Assembly: GCA_017551515.1 (NCBI GenBank)
Contig: JAFZLK010000002.1
Location: forward strand, 1-63,077
Direction: 5' to 3'
From: Bacteroidales bacterium
Lineage (GTDB): Bacteria > Bacteroidota > Bacteroidia > Bacteroidales > ML635J-15
Length of the DNA stretch: 63,077 bases
This document shows, piece after piece, positions 32,332 to 42,044 of this stretch. Position numbers and translations under genes: made by a program. The notes under the pieces were generated by a model. It searched no databases. It had not been told where the DNA came from and saw only the letters and a program-made list of their open reading frames with translations. Within the stretch, counting starts at the first letter, position 1; the number at the start of each line of letters is the position of its first letter.

Positions 32332-33414
32332 TTGAAAAAACTAGACTGGTACATATTACGGAAGTTTATGGGTACGTTCTTTCTTGCCCTGTCTCTGATT
32401 GTCTGTGTGGCAGTCGTTTTTGATATTTCCGAGAAAATAGACAACTTTATCGACCGCGGAGCTTCTGTTTCTGACATAATTTTTAAGTACTATCTCAACT
32501 TCATACCAAATTTTGCAAATTTATTCTGTGCACTCTTTGTGTTCATTTCTGTGATATTCTTTACCTCCAAGATGGCTGGAAAGTCGGAGTTTATTGCCAT
32601 GTTTGCAAGTGGGATAAGCAAGACACGTCTGCTTCGTCCGTATTTTGTGGGTGGTATCATAATCACAATGTTCTCGTTTGTGTTGGGCAATTATGTTATT
32701 CCCGACTGCAACAAGGAGAGGCAGGATTTTGAGGATAAATATGTCTTGAAGGGCGGACAGAAAATCAGTTCTTTCAACATTCATAGGCAACTCGAACCTG
32801 GAGTTTACTTTTATATCGAGAGTTTCAACAGGGAGCATGGCGTAGGATTGAGGCTCTCTCTCGAGAAGTTTGATGGTGTGACACTTGTTTCGAAGATGAC
32901 TGCCGATATGATGCAATGGGACGACAATAAACAGACATGGCGGGTAAAGGACTATTGTATCAGGACTTTTGCTGATGGAAAGGAGAGTATTGAGGTTGGA
33001 GCACAGAAAGACACTGCAATACGAATAATGCCAGATGATTTCTTTAAGAAAACGACTGCGGTGGAAGCTCTTAATGCAAAGGAACTTCGCGAGTACATAG
33101 CGGAACAGAAGCTATCGGGTACATCGGCAGTGATTTCGAGTGAAATAGAGTTGTACAGTCGTATGGCAGTGCCGTTTTCTACATTTGTACTAACGATAAT
33201 AGGTTTCTCGCTTTCAGTCAAGAAGCACCGTGGCGGACTTGGAATTAATATAATGATGGGAATGCTTTTAAGTTTCTCGTATATTCTTTTCCAACGCTTT
33301 TCTACGACATTCGCATTGGGAGGAATGTTAAGCCCCATGCTTGCAGTATGGGTTCCAAACATCATTTTCGCAATAATAGCGGTGATTGTTTTCTTTACTG
33401 CGGCAAGACAATGA
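32332..33414 (+). CDS. LptF/LptG family LPS export permease
   Basis: The 360-residue YjgP/YjgQ protein begins MKKLDWYILRKFMGTFFLALSLI with an amphipathic lead and first membrane helix. More membrane helices follow near 50-75 and 95-120, a periplasmic domain of about 150 residues, and three helices at the C-terminus (STFVLTIIGFSLSV, INIMMGMLLSFSYILF, WVPNIIFAIIAVIVFF). It partners LptB/LptC to lift LPS from the inner membrane. The start is a TTG immediately after the tgt stop; no better ATG preserves the N-terminal helix. Confidence 0.9.
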   Translation: MKKLDWYILRKFMGTFFLALSLIVCVAVVFDISEKIDNFIDRGASVSDIIFKYYLNFIPNFANLFCALFVFISVIFFTSKMAGKSEFIAMFASGISKTRLLRPYFVGGIIITMFSFVLGNYVIPDCNKERQDFEDKYVLKGGQKISSFNIHRQLEPGVYFYIESFNREHGVGLRLSLEKFDGVTLVSKMTADMMQWDDNKQTWRVKDYCIRTFADGKESIEVGAQKDTAIRIMPDDFFKKTTAVEALNAKELREYIAEQKLSGTSAVISSEIELYSRMAVPFSTFVLTIIGFSLSVKKHRGGLGINIMMGMLLSFSYILFQRFSTTFALGGMLSPMLAVWVPNIIFAIIAVIVFFTAARQ

Positions 33415-34526
33415 GGCGATTGTCGGTCATATTAGTTGTAATCTCTTTGTGCGGTTTCGTGTACGGACAAAGAACTCATGGCCTTGAACTAAAACTATAT
33501 GGCGGACGCATAATTCCGCACCGTTTGGGAATGGATGCGCTTGCTCAGCCCTCTGTGGCTGGTGAGATAAACTATTATTTCTCTACTCGTTCCGATGATT
33601 TCTATGATGTTAAGTACAATTTTCCACGGCATGGTTTCGGCATTAACTACAACTATATAGGCAATCATGCAGTACTTGGTTCTGCTTTAGCGGCTTATTC
33701 TTTCATGGACTTTTCGCTTTTTGATAGGAGCTGGTTCGGAATAGGTTTACGTGTGAATGCCGGGCTTGCATATCTTACTCGCAGGTACGATGAGGTGGCT
33801 AATCCTGAAAATATTGCTGTAAGTACGCCTATTTGCTTTTACTTCAACCTAAGTGTGAATGCGGTCTTTCATTTGCCTTCTGGGTTTGACATAAGGTTGT
33901 CTCCCGGATTTTTGCATTATTCAAATGGCGCGATGCAGAAACCGAATTTAGGTCTTAATGATGTGTTTGTTTCGCTTGCCTTGTCGAAAGATATTGCCCA
34001 GCGCGATTTTACCAAGGTGCGCCGCGACTATACCGAAGGTCTTTCCCCTCACGAGGCATGGGTGTTTGGTACTTGTGTAAGTTCTGATGAGTATTCGGTT
34101 GGTTACAATGGCAGGGGAGGGGGATTTATATGCAGTACAGTTGCTGTGGGTTATTGTTACCAGTATGGTAGAATCGGCAAGGTGGGGGCTTCGTTCGATA
34201 TGATATACAACGAAAACCTGAAGTATTATTTCGATGAGCGGAAGAATGTACTCGTGCAGCAATACGAAAATTTCGGCGATGTGGTTATGTATGGGATGAG
34301 TGTCGGGCACCAGTTGGTTTACAGACGCTTCGAGTTGGTTTCGTATGTGGGCTTTTATGTTTACAACAAGGTAAAGAAAAATGACTGGCTGTACACTCGT
34401 ATAGGAGGTAGGTATTATGTGACCAACTTTATGTTTGTGAATCTTACCTTGAAGGCGATAGGTTTCAAGGCTCAGTATATTGAATGCGGACTTGGCTTCT
34501 CGTGCCGCAAATGGAAAAAGGCTTGA
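33411..34526 (+). CDS. PagL-like acyloxyacyl hydrolase / lipid A deacylase
   Basis: From ATG 33411 the protein has 371 residues with a signal peptide (RLSVILVVISLCGFVYGQ). The mature part is an outer-membrane beta-barrel type sequence. The HYSNGAMQKPNLGLN block (His169, Ser171, Asn172) matches the PagL active-site pattern HxSN...N.G. PagL-type enzymes remove an acyl chain from lipid A at the outer membrane. The start overlaps the Lpt permease stop (ATGA), so the export gene and this enzyme are co-translated, supporting an LPS role. The C-terminal half, about 150 residues, is longer than in proteobacterial PagL. Confidence 0.7.
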   Translation: MRRLSVILVVISLCGFVYGQRTHGLELKLYGGRIIPHRLGMDALAQPSVAGEINYYFSTRSDDFYDVKYNFPRHGFGINYNYIGNHAVLGSALAAYSFMDFSLFDRSWFGIGLRVNAGLAYLTRRYDEVANPENIAVSTPICFYFNLSVNAVFHLPSGFDIRLSPGFLHYSNGAMQKPNLGLNDVFVSLALSKDIAQRDFTKVRRDYTEGLSPHEAWVFGTCVSSDEYSVGYNGRGGGFICSTVAVGYCYQYGRIGKVGASFDMIYNENLKYYFDERKNVLVQQYENFGDVVMYGMSVGHQLVYRRFELVSYVGFYVYNKVKKNDWLYTRIGGRYYVTNFMFVNLTLKAIGFKAQYIECGLGFSCRKWKKA

Positions 34527-34921
34527 TTAAAACTATTTGTGTCTGCCAAAAGTTTTCTTTATGCCAGTAATTTGCTATGTATAAAACAAATATAATAGCC
34601 ACAAAATGTAAGGGCTTATTTTTTGAAAATATATCATAACCTCGGAGAGCTTACATAAATGTAGATATAATAGTATTGGTGTCCGCCAAAAAAGCACAAT
34701 AATGCCGTAAATTGATTATTATCAGTTATTTATACAAATATTTATAAAACAGGGCTTGTCATTTACTTGCTACGCTGCGTGAGCTAAGGGTTCCGGGATG
34801 ACAGTCTGGAGATTTAGCGGACACTAATAATATAATAGATTGATTATGAAGCATTGGCGCATGTTTTTGCCTAAAAAATGCAAAAACTGTGACAATGCAA
34901 ATTTTAGCGGACAACAATAGA
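34527..34921. repeat. Nested inverted repeats, MITE-like or IS remnant
   Basis: No gene lies in this 395-bp gap. Four copies of a terminal-type motif, consensus YTATTNGTGTCCGCYAAAA, occur. Two are forward (about 34533-34551 and 34673-34691). Two are inverted (34813-34830 and 34902-34920). They form a 146-158 bp inner and a roughly 388-bp outer inverted-repeat pair. The forward copies share following sequence (ATGCCrGTAAwTTG). A GGGTTCCGGGATGACAG stretch, similar to common intergenic repeats, lies inside. Confidence 0.7.
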
Positions 34922-35395
34922 TTAAAACATCGAAATCTTGTCGAATAATTCCAGCAGTTGTGCGTATAATTTCGAGTTGGCAAGGAAATCCTGTTGTTCG
35001 CTGAGACTGAAATTTTGGATTATACGTTCGGCAAGGTAGCATACGCCGCCAACGATAAGCGCCCCTTTGATGCCACCGAACACGAAGCCTGCCAGTTTGT
35101 TCAGCCAGTTTAGGCTTATGGCATCGGCGAACTTGTTCAGCATTTTCGACATCACTATTACAAGCAGGATTACGCCGAGAAAAATTACAGTAAAACTGAT
35201 AACTTCAAGGTATTTCGGATCGAACCATCCTTTTTCTAGTATCCAGTTCGACAGCCATCCCGAAAAGTTTACAGCAATGAAAAGTCCTGCGAGTACTGCG
35301 ACTATTCCTGCGGCTTCCTTTATCAGTCCGCATATCAGACCTTTTATTGCGAAGAATATGATTACTATTATGATTAGTATGTCAGCGGCGCACAT
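34922..35395 (-). CDS. CvpA family membrane protein
   Basis: The 157-residue protein has four hydrophobic segments: about 5-23, 28-48, 66-86 and 103-122. It shows the CvpA pattern ADILIIIVIIFFAIKGLICGLIKEA and LNKLAGFVFGGIKGALIVGGVCYL. CvpA proteins are inner-membrane proteins linked to envelope stress tolerance and, in E. coli, colicin V production; their biochemical role is unclear. It lies downstream of uvrC in the same direction, separated by 114 bp. Confidence 0.87.
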   Translation of the reverse strand: MCAADILIIIVIIFFAIKGLICGLIKEAAGIVAVLAGLFIAVNFSGWLSNWILEKGWFDPKYLEVISFTVIFLGVILLVIVMSKMLNKFADAISLNWLNKLAGFVFGGIKGALIVGGVCYLAERIIQNFSLSEQQDFLANSKLYAQLLELFDKISMF

Positions 35396-35509
35396 ATCGA
35401 ATATATTTTTTGCTAAAATACAGTGAAATGAGGAAACAGTATAGCTGTTAATTGGTTATTTCTCAACAAATGGCTTTTGATAAAGGGGAAATAATGTTAA
35501 TTGTTGTAC

Positions 35510-37309
35510 TTATGAATTGTGAAAATACCCGTATATTATCCCTGCCTTCGCCACACCTAATGCTTCCGTCAGCTTTTCCATGCTAGCTTCCTTTATTCTG
35601 CTGATGGTCTTGAACTCCTTGAGTAATATGGTTTTTGTCTTTGGACCGATGCCTTTTATGTCGTCCAGTTCGCTCTTGAGGAAATTGTCGGAGCGTTTCT
35701 TGCGGTGGAAGGTTATGCCGAATCGGTGCGCTTCGTCGCGGGCTTGCTGGATGATTTTCAGCGATTCGGAATTCTTGTCAAGGTAGAGCGGAATGTCGTC
35801 GCCGGGGAAGAAAATTTCCTCGAGTCGCTTTGCAATGCCAATTATTGTCACTTTGCCAATCAGCCCTAATTTTTCTAGGCTTCGCACTGCAAACGAAAGT
35901 TGCACTTTTCCACCATCGACGACAATCAGCTGGGGCAATGGTTCGCCTTCATCTAGCAGACGGCGGTAACGACGGAAGATTATTTCTTCCATCGAAGCAA
36001 AGTCGTTGGCACCAACCACAGTCTTTATGTTGAAATGGCGGTAATCCTTTTTCGATGGTTTGGCGTTCTTGAACACCACGCACGATGCTACTGGATTGGT
36101 TCCCTGTATGTTGGAGTTGTCGAAGCACTCAATGTGGACAGGCAACTCGTCCATCTTCAAGTCCGATTTCAGTGTTTCGAGTTTGCGTTGGGTGTTCTTT
36201 TCTGGATCTTTGCTTTCCACCTGCTTGTGCTTTTCGAGCATGTAGAACTTTGCATTGCGATTGGCGAGTTCCAGAATTTTACCCTTGTCGCCTTTCTGCG
36301 GGTACTCGAATTTTACATTTTCGATTGGAAAATCAATCTTGAACGGCAGGATGATTGTTTTGACGTTGCTTTTCAGTTCCTCGCGTATGTCAACAATGGC
36401 GTAGGCAAGTATGTCCTCGTCGGTTTCCTCTATGCGCTTGCGGATTTCCAGCGAGTGCGATGCTATTATTGTGCCGTTCTGTATTCTCAGGTAGCTTATG
36501 TAGCAGGAGTTTATGTCCTTTGCAAATCCGTATGCTTCGATGTTGGAAATGTTGGTGTCAACAACAGTTGATTTGCTACGGTAATTCTCCAGTATGTCGA
36601 GCTTTTGCTTGAACTTTGATGCCTCTTCAAATTCGAGTTTTGCCGCATGGGCTTGCATTTTTTCCTTTAGGAAACCTTGTACGAGTTGCAGGTCGCCACG
36701 CAGAATCTTGCGGATGTCGGCAAACATGGCGGAGTATGCATCCTTGTCAATTTTCCCTATGCACGGACCAAGGCAGTTGCCAATGTGGTAGTCGAGGCAG
36801 ATGTCGTACTTGCCGTCCTTGATTCCCTGTACGGTAATGTTATGCTTGCAGGAACGGATAGGGTATAGCTGTTGGATAAGCGCAAGCAATGTTTTTATTG
36901 TATATACCGATGAGAACGGACCGAAGTATTCGCCGTTGTCGGTCTTGTGTCGTGTGTATAGTATTCTGGGAAAATCCTCGTTGGTTATACATACCCAAGG
37001 GTAGGTCTTGTCGTCCTTGAGCATGATGTTGTATTTTGGCTGAAGCCGTTTGATGAGCACATTTTCAAGCAACAGTGCTTCGCTTTCGCTGTCAACCACG
37101 GTGTATTCTATGTCGCATATCTGGCTTACGAGGATTTGAGTCTTACGGCTCAACTTGTTGGACGACAAGAAGTAAGAGCTAACGCGGTTTTTCAGATTTT
37201 TTGCTTTGCCGACATAGATTATGATGCCGTCCTTGTCGAAATACCTATATACGCCGGGGGCTTTCGGCAAAGCCTTGACTATGTTGGCAACATGTTCCGA
37301 AGCATTCAT
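35510..37309 (-). CDS. uvrC: Excinuclease ABC subunit C
   Basis: The 599-residue protein makes the two incisions in nucleotide excision repair with UvrAB. The N-terminal GIY-YIG nuclease begins APGVYRYFDKDGIIIYVGKAKNLKNRV. A UVR helix (KLEFEEASKFKQKLDILENY) is mid-protein. The C-terminal RNase H-like nuclease shows HIECFDNSNIQGTNPVASCVVF, and a helix-hairpin-helix (DDIKGIGPKTKTILLKEF) closes it. Its ATG overlaps the TGA of the upstream lipoprotein gene by 4 bp, so the two are translated together. Confidence 0.96.
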   Translation of the reverse strand: MNASEHVANIVKALPKAPGVYRYFDKDGIIIYVGKAKNLKNRVSSYFLSSNKLSRKTQILVSQICDIEYTVVDSESEALLLENVLIKRLQPKYNIMLKDDKTYPWVCITNEDFPRILYTRHKTDNGEYFGPFSSVYTIKTLLALIQQLYPIRSCKHNITVQGIKDGKYDICLDYHIGNCLGPCIGKIDKDAYSAMFADIRKILRGDLQLVQGFLKEKMQAHAAKLEFEEASKFKQKLDILENYRSKSTVVDTNISNIEAYGFAKDINSCYISYLRIQNGTIIASHSLEIRKRIEETDEDILAYAIVDIREELKSNVKTIILPFKIDFPIENVKFEYPQKGDKGKILELANRNAKFYMLEKHKQVESKDPEKNTQRKLETLKSDLKMDELPVHIECFDNSNIQGTNPVASCVVFKNAKPSKKDYRHFNIKTVVGANDFASMEEIIFRRYRRLLDEGEPLPQLIVVDGGKVQLSFAVRSLEKLGLIGKVTIIGIAKRLEEIFFPGDDIPLYLDKNSESLKIIQQARDEAHRFGITFHRKKRSDNFLKSELDDIKGIGPKTKTILLKEFKTISRIKEASMEKLTEALGVAKAGIIYGYFHNS

Positions 37310-38394
37310 TTTACAGGTGGATGCGGGTCGTTGTATAGTATATTTGGCCAGTTGGCGTATTGTCTTGCCGATTTCCAGTTGTCGAGGTATATTCCAGTCC
37401 AGTCGGCTTCGGATGGGATAGTTTCGTTACCATCTCCATTGGTGTCGCCCTTGTGCTCATCGTCTTTGAGTGAGGTAAAGAAAACGCCTGGACCATCGTG
37501 GTTCACAAGGCATCCTTCGCCCGACATTACAGTCATTGATGAATGTTCGGTAAATTTGATTACTACATTGTTTCCCAATGTAAGTTTTGTATTGATTCCG
37601 ATTTCAAGGTCGGAGGCGGTTACTACGAAGGCAACTTCATCCTCAAGCCAGCTGATGTCGCTGGTTACGTTGCTGCCCGAAACAAATATGCCGTTGCATA
37701 TGTTGGCTGTTGATTCGTTGGAGAATGTGTTGGTGTTGTCAATGCTCATTTCTGCGTTGATGGTAACGGGGACCTTGTTGCCATAGAACTTGCAATTGGT
37801 TATAGTTGTATTTTTGCTGGCGTTTGATGCATTTAGCGCACCAACGTAGATATTGTTAAGCAAGCCTCCAGAGTTGTGTGCGAAAACGCAGTTTGAAAAT
37901 GAAGCTGTAGCTTCTGATGAAACATCAACAGTTGCAGGGTTTGAGTTGTCGCGGCCACCGTATAGGAACTGGCAGTATGTGAATGTTGAGTTTTGCGAGC
38001 CGTTCAGGTTTATGCATCCCCAGTCACCGGCAGCAGGAATAGTGTTGTCGCCGTCCTTGTTGGTGTCGTCGCCGTGGTTATCGTCCTTTACCGATGTGAA
38101 TACGATTGGATTGGCTTTGGTGCCGTTGGCAATGATGTCGCCCTCGCCTTTGATTATTATATTGCCTCCCGACATAATCTTTATTGTTACGCCGGCTTCA
38201 ATTGTGAGGTCTTCATAAATGTACAGGTTGTCCTTGTCGATAATGTATGTTTTGCCACTTTCCCATGTGGTTGGTGATTTTATATCGGTACTGACTGTGA
38301 TATTGGAATTATGAGTGTCGCCAATCGGATTGCATGAGGTTATACCTATTAATAATATAATGAAGGACAAAATTGAAATTTCTTGCAGTTTCAT
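37306..38394 (-). CDS. Lipoprotein with right-handed beta-helix-like repeats
   Basis: From ATG 38394 the protein has 362 residues. A lipobox Cys lies at about residue 21 (FIILLIGITSC). The mature part has two copies of a block: GDIIANGTKANPIVFTSVKDD...DTNKDGDNTIPAAGDWGCINL and GCLVNHDGPGVFFTSLKDD...DTNGDGNETIPSEADWTGIYL. Between them are short solenoid turns (SFSNCVFAHNSGG, TTITNCKFYGNKVPV) typical of beta-helix proteins. Asp-rich DTNxDGN loops could bind calcium. It is probably surface-exposed. It is translationally coupled to uvrC, which is odd for its function. An upstream ATG at 38445 lies before the promoter. Confidence 0.75.
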   Translation of the reverse strand: MKLQEISILSFIILLIGITSCNPIGDTHNSNITVSTDIKSPTTWESGKTYIIDKDNLYIYEDLTIEAGVTIKIMSGGNIIIKGEGDIIANGTKANPIVFTSVKDDNHGDDTNKDGDNTIPAAGDWGCINLNGSQNSTFTYCQFLYGGRDNSNPATVDVSSEATASFSNCVFAHNSGGLLNNIYVGALNASNASKNTTITNCKFYGNKVPVTINAEMSIDNTNTFSNESTANICNGIFVSGSNVTSDISWLEDEVAFVVTASDLEIGINTKLTLGNNVVIKFTEHSSMTVMSGEGCLVNHDGPGVFFTSLKDDEHKGDTNGDGNETIPSEADWTGIYLDNWKSARQYANWPNILYNDPHPPVK

Positions 38395-38417
38395 TTCTTT
38401 AAAATTTGATAGTTTCG

Positions 38418-38445
38418 CAAAGATAATATTATTTGATAAAAGCAA
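38418..38445 (-). promoter_or_regulatory. Promoter of lipoprotein-uvrC operon
   Basis: On the minus strand TATCTTTG occupies 38425-38418 and TTG occupies 38445-38443, 17 bp apart. The ATG follows 23 bp later. Confidence 0.6.
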
Positions 38446-38604
38446 TGGATTATAGTTTTACAAAAATTGTGCCTGTTGTTGATAAATATTTTTCTGCCAT
38501 GCCAAATATTGTTTTGTAATCAGACCTTAATAAGAAAATTAACCTGTGTTGATAAATTTTTAGTTGCTCACAAAATTATTTTAAAAAAAAATAAAAAAGT
38601 TATA

Positions 38605-38634
38605 TTGTCGGTAAGAAAAAATGTTCTACCTTTG
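38605..38634 (+). promoter_or_regulatory. Promoter of the ribosomal superoperon
   Basis: TTG at 38605-38607 and TACCTTTG at 38627-38634 are 19 bp apart. The following GCAGTCCAAA is identical to that after the rpsT promoter. The leader to rpsL is about 55 nt. Confidence 0.8.
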
Positions 38635-38694
38635 CAGTCCAAATTTTGTAAAAGTATAATTAGAGTAAAATTATTAAAAATTAATAGGTTATTT

Positions 38695-39087
38695 ATGCCA
38701 ACGATACAGCAATTAGTAAGAAAAGGCAGATATGTTGCAGCCGACAAGAGTAAATCGCCTGCACTCGATTCTTGCCCACAGAGAAGAGGTGTTTGCACGA
38801 GAGTGTACACAACAACACCTAAAAAGCCTAATTCAGCAATGCGTAAGGTTGCTAGGGTTAGATTAACTAACGGTAAGGAAGTCAACGCTTACATTCCAGG
38901 CGAAGGCCACAACTTGCAGGAACACTCGATCGTAATGGTTCGTGGTGGCAGGGTAAAGGATTTGCCAGGTGTAAGATATCACATCGTAAGAGGCGGTTTG
39001 GATGCTGCCGGCGTTGATGGACGTACACAGAGACGTTCCAAGTACGGAACCAAGAGACCGAAAGCAAAAGCTGCTGCAAAGAAATAA
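38695..39087 (+). CDS. rpsL: 30S ribosomal protein uS12
   Basis: From ATG 38695 ([12 protein letters not shown]) the protein has 130 residues. It contains the invariant [21 protein letters not shown] decoding-centre loop region and the [16 protein letters not shown] loop. The Lys of TPKKPNS is intact, so no classic streptomycin-resistance change is seen there. S12 monitors codon-anticodon pairing. It is the first gene of the long ribosomal operon. In-frame sequence upstream of 38695 spans the promoter and is not coding. Confidence 0.97.
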   Translation: MPTIQQLVRKGRYVAADKSKSPALDSCPQRRGVCTRVYTTTPKKPNSAMRKVARVRLTNGKEVNAYIPGEGHNLQEHSIVMVRGGRVKDLPGVRYHIVRGGLDAAGVDGRTQRRSKYGTKRPKAKAAAKK

Positions 39088-39108
39088 TTAGTATAAAGAT
39101 AAATAGAG

Positions 39109-39585
39109 ATGAGAAAATCTAAGCCAAGAAAAAGAACGATTCTTCCGGATCCCAAGTATAATGATGTTCGCGTAACTCGTTTTGTAAACGATATGATGTG
39201 GGACGGAAAGAAATCCACTTCATTTAAGATTTTTTATGAATGCATGGACCTTATCGGAAAGAAGATGAAGGACAGCGAAGAGACTCCATTGGAAATATGG
39301 AAGAAGGCTCTCGATAACATCACTCCATCCGTTGAGGTTAAGAGCCGCAGAATCGGTGGTGCTACTTTCCAGGTTCCTACCGAAATCCGCGCCGACAGAA
39401 AGATTTCTATCAGCCACAAGTGGATGTTGTCATTCGCACGCAAGCGCGCTGGCAAGTCAATGGCCGACAAACTTTCTGCTGAAATTCTCGCTGCATATAA
39501 CTGCGAAGGTTCTGCTTTCAAGAAGAAAGAAGATACCCACAGAATGGCAGAAGCTAACAAGGCATTCTCACACTTCAAATTTTAA
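39109..39585 (+). CDS. rpsG: 30S ribosomal protein uS7
   Basis: The 158-residue protein begins [27 protein letters not shown] and has the S7 helical core with [24 protein letters not shown] spanning about residues 84-107. S7 organises the 3' domain of 16S rRNA and lines the E site. It lies 21 bp after rpsL and 17 bp before fusA, the conserved str operon order. Confidence 0.97.
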   Translation: MRKSKPRKRTILPDPKYNDVRVTRFVNDMMWDGKKSTSFKIFYECMDLIGKKMKDSEETPLEIWKKALDNITPSVEVKSRRIGGATFQVPTEIRADRKISISHKWMLSFARKRAGKSMADKLSAEILAAYNCEGSAFKKKEDTHRMAEANKAFSHFKF

Positions 39586-39602
39586 TTTTACAGACGTACA
39601 GA

Positions 39603-41699
39603 ATGAACGCTTCGCTTGTAAATACTAGAAACATCGGCATAATGGCTCACATAGACGCAGGTAAGACTACGACTACTGAGCGTATTTTGTATTATACCGG
39701 TGTCAACTACAAGCTTGGCGAAGTCCATGAAGGCACAGCCACAATGGACTGGATGGCACAGGAGCAGGAGCGTGGTATAACCATCACATCTGCAGCAACA
39801 ACGGCTTTTTGGAAAGTCAGTGATAGTGATTACAAAATCAATATCATTGATACTCCGGGGCATGTTGATTTCACTGTAGAGGTTGAAAGGTCGCTGCGCG
39901 TGCTCGATGGTGCTGTCGCAGTTTTCTGTGCGGTGGGAGGTGTTGAGCCACAGAGCGAAACTGTCTGGCATCAGGCAAACAAGTACAATGTTCCGCGTCT
40001 TGCTTTCGTCAACAAGATGGACAGGACAGGAGCAGACTTCATTGGCGTTCTCCAGCAGATCGAAAAGAAACTCGGTGCAAACCCAGTTGCAATGCAGTTG
40101 CCGATAGGCGATGGCGATTCTTTCTCTGGAATCGTTGACCTTCTCGTAAACAAGGCATACGAATGGGATGAAGAATCGTTGGGCGTAAAGTTCAACGAAA
40201 TCGCAGTTCCCGAATCAATGAAGTCGGAAGTGGAAGAGTACCGCGAAAGACTACTCGAAACGATTGTTGAGTTCGACGACGAACTCATGGAAAAATTCCT
40301 AGACGACAGGAACAGCGTATCGGTTGCCGACGTAAAGAAGGTATTGCGCAAGGCTGTTATCGAGGAAAAATGCGTTCCAGTATTTTGCGGTTCCGCATTC
40401 AAGAACAAAGGTATTCAATTATTGCTTGATGCAATATGCGAATATCTTCCTTCTCCACTCGATGTCAAAGCTATCAGCGGACATCATCCTAAGACCGAGG
40501 AAATCATCAGCCGCCATGCTGATGCCGAAGGTCCTCTCGCAGCAATGTGCTTCAAGATTATGGCAAACTCCTTTGTCGGAAAACTTTCATACCTTAGAAT
40601 ATATAGTGGTACTATAAAGACCGGCGACATGGTTTACAATGTTCGTACTGGTCGCAAGGAAAGAGTCACAAGAATATTCCAGATGCATTCCAACAAGCAG
40701 AACCAGATAGAGTCGGTTGAGGCTGGCGACATCTGCGCAGTGGTTGGACTGAAGGATGTTTTCACTGGCGACACCTTGTGTGATGAAAGGAAGCCGATAG
40801 TCTTGGAGAGGATGAAATTCCCCGAACCTGTGATTTCGATAGCCATCGAAGCGCAGTCGCAGGCTGACATAGAGAAGCTGAACATAGCACTTGAAAAGTT
40901 GTCGGAAGAAGATCCGACTTTTGCCGTTAGAATAGACGAGATGTCGGGACAGATGCTCATCAGCGGTATGGGCGAGCTTCATCTTGAAATTATCATCGAC
41001 CGTCTCGTTCGCGAGTTCGGTCTGAAGATAATTCAGGGCAAGCAGCAGGTAAACTACAAGGAAGAGTTTATCGGCAGCGTACAGCACAACTATGTGTTCA
41101 AGAAGCAGACAGGTGGAAAAGGAAAATTTGCCGACATCACCGTCAACATCGGTGCGGCAGATTCGGACGAGAGCGGATTCGAGTTCGTCAACAAGCTCAA
41201 GGGCGACAAGTTGCCTGCAGAGTATGTCAAGGGCGTAGAAGCCGGATTCAAGGAGGCGATGTCGAATGGTCCGCTACTCGGTTATCCTGTCCACAACATG
41301 AAGGTTGAACTTATCGATGCTTCGTTCCACCCGGTTGACAGTGACGAATTGTCGTTCAAGATTGCTGCCGGAATATGTTTCAAGGAAGCTTCGAAGATGC
41401 TCAAGACCGTATTGCTCGAACCTATAATGAAGATAGAGATCCTTACTCCAGACGAGTATCTTGGCGACATCAGTGCAGACCTTAACAGAAGAAGAGCTGT
41501 AATCGAAGGTATGGATACCAAGGGTATGCACAGGGTGTTGAAGGCCAAGGTTCCGCTGGCAGAACAATTCGGATACATCACGGCACTGCGTACATTGAGT
41601 TCCGGCAGAGCAATATTCAGCATGGAATTCTCTGCATACGAGAAAGTGCCTGCAGATATACAACAGAAATTAATAGACAATAGAAAATTTATTTTTTAA
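39603..41699 (+). CDS. fusA: Elongation factor G
   Basis: The 698-residue GTPase drives translocation. Its G domain shows [15 protein letters not shown], the switch region [20 protein letters not shown] and NKMDRTG. Domains III to V follow, with the domain IV region around [24 protein letters not shown]. It sits in the str operon between rpsG and rpsJ; tuf, often next in other phyla, is absent. Bacteroidetes often carry a second EF-G copy elsewhere. Confidence 0.96.
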   Translation: MNASLVNTRNIGIMAHIDAGKTTTTERILYYTGVNYKLGEVHEGTATMDWMAQEQERGITITSAATTAFWKVSDSDYKINIIDTPGHVDFTVEVERSLRVLDGAVAVFCAVGGVEPQSETVWHQANKYNVPRLAFVNKMDRTGADFIGVLQQIEKKLGANPVAMQLPIGDGDSFSGIVDLLVNKAYEWDEESLGVKFNEIAVPESMKSEVEEYRERLLETIVEFDDELMEKFLDDRNSVSVADVKKVLRKAVIEEKCVPVFCGSAFKNKGIQLLLDAICEYLPSPLDVKAISGHHPKTEEIISRHADAEGPLAAMCFKIMANSFVGKLSYLRIYSGTIKTGDMVYNVRTGRKERVTRIFQMHSNKQNQIESVEAGDICAVVGLKDVFTGDTLCDERKPIVLERMKFPEPVISIAIEAQSQADIEKLNIALEKLSEEDPTFAVRIDEMSGQMLISGMGELHLEIIIDRLVREFGLKIIQGKQQVNYKEEFIGSVQHNYVFKKQTGGKGKFADITVNIGAADSDESGFEFVNKLKGDKLPAEYVKGVEAGFKEAMSNGPLLGYPVHNMKVELIDASFHPVDSDELSFKIAAGICFKEASKMLKTVLLEPIMKIEILTPDEYLGDISADLNRRRAVIEGMDTKGMHRVLKAKVPLAEQFGYITALRTLSSGRAIFSMEFSAYEKVPADIQQKLIDNRKFIF

Positions 41700-41714
41700 T
41701 TATAGTAATTAAGT

Positions 41715-42023
41715 ATGAATCAGAAAATTAGAATTAAGCTGAAATCTTACGACCACAACTTGGTTGACAAGTCGGCAGAAAAGATTCTGAAAACGGTAAA
41801 AACAACCGGAGCAGTTGTTAGAGGTCCTATTCCTCTGCCAACTCACAAGCGTATTTTTACTGTCAACCGTTCGACATTCGTAAACAAGAAGTCGAGAGAA
41901 CAGTTCGAACTCAGTTCGTACAAGCGTTTGCTCGATATCTATAGCACGACATCGAAGACGATTGACGCGTTGATGAAATTGGAATTGCCTAGTGGCGTAG
42001 ATGTGGAAATTAAAGCAAGTTAG
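41715..42023 (+). CDS. rpsJ: 30S ribosomal protein uS10
   Basis: The 102-residue protein begins [24 protein letters not shown] and has [17 protein letters not shown], both diagnostic. S10 sits in the 30S head and, as NusE, in antitermination complexes. Its extended loop HKRIFTV matches the family. It follows fusA by 15 bp and opens the S10 segment of the operon. Confidence 0.97.
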   Translation: MNQKIRIKLKSYDHNLVDKSAEKILKTVKTTGAVVRGPIPLPTHKRIFTVNRSTFVNKKSREQFELSSYKRLLDIYSTTSKTIDALMKLELPSGVDVEIKAS

Positions 42024-42044
42024 TAATTTTAAAAAAGTATTGAA

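Noticed and set aside
38467..38694. Long N-terminal extension of rpsL
   Set aside because: The extra residues span the rpsL promoter and are unlike S12; ATG 38695 gives the conserved MPTIQQLV start.
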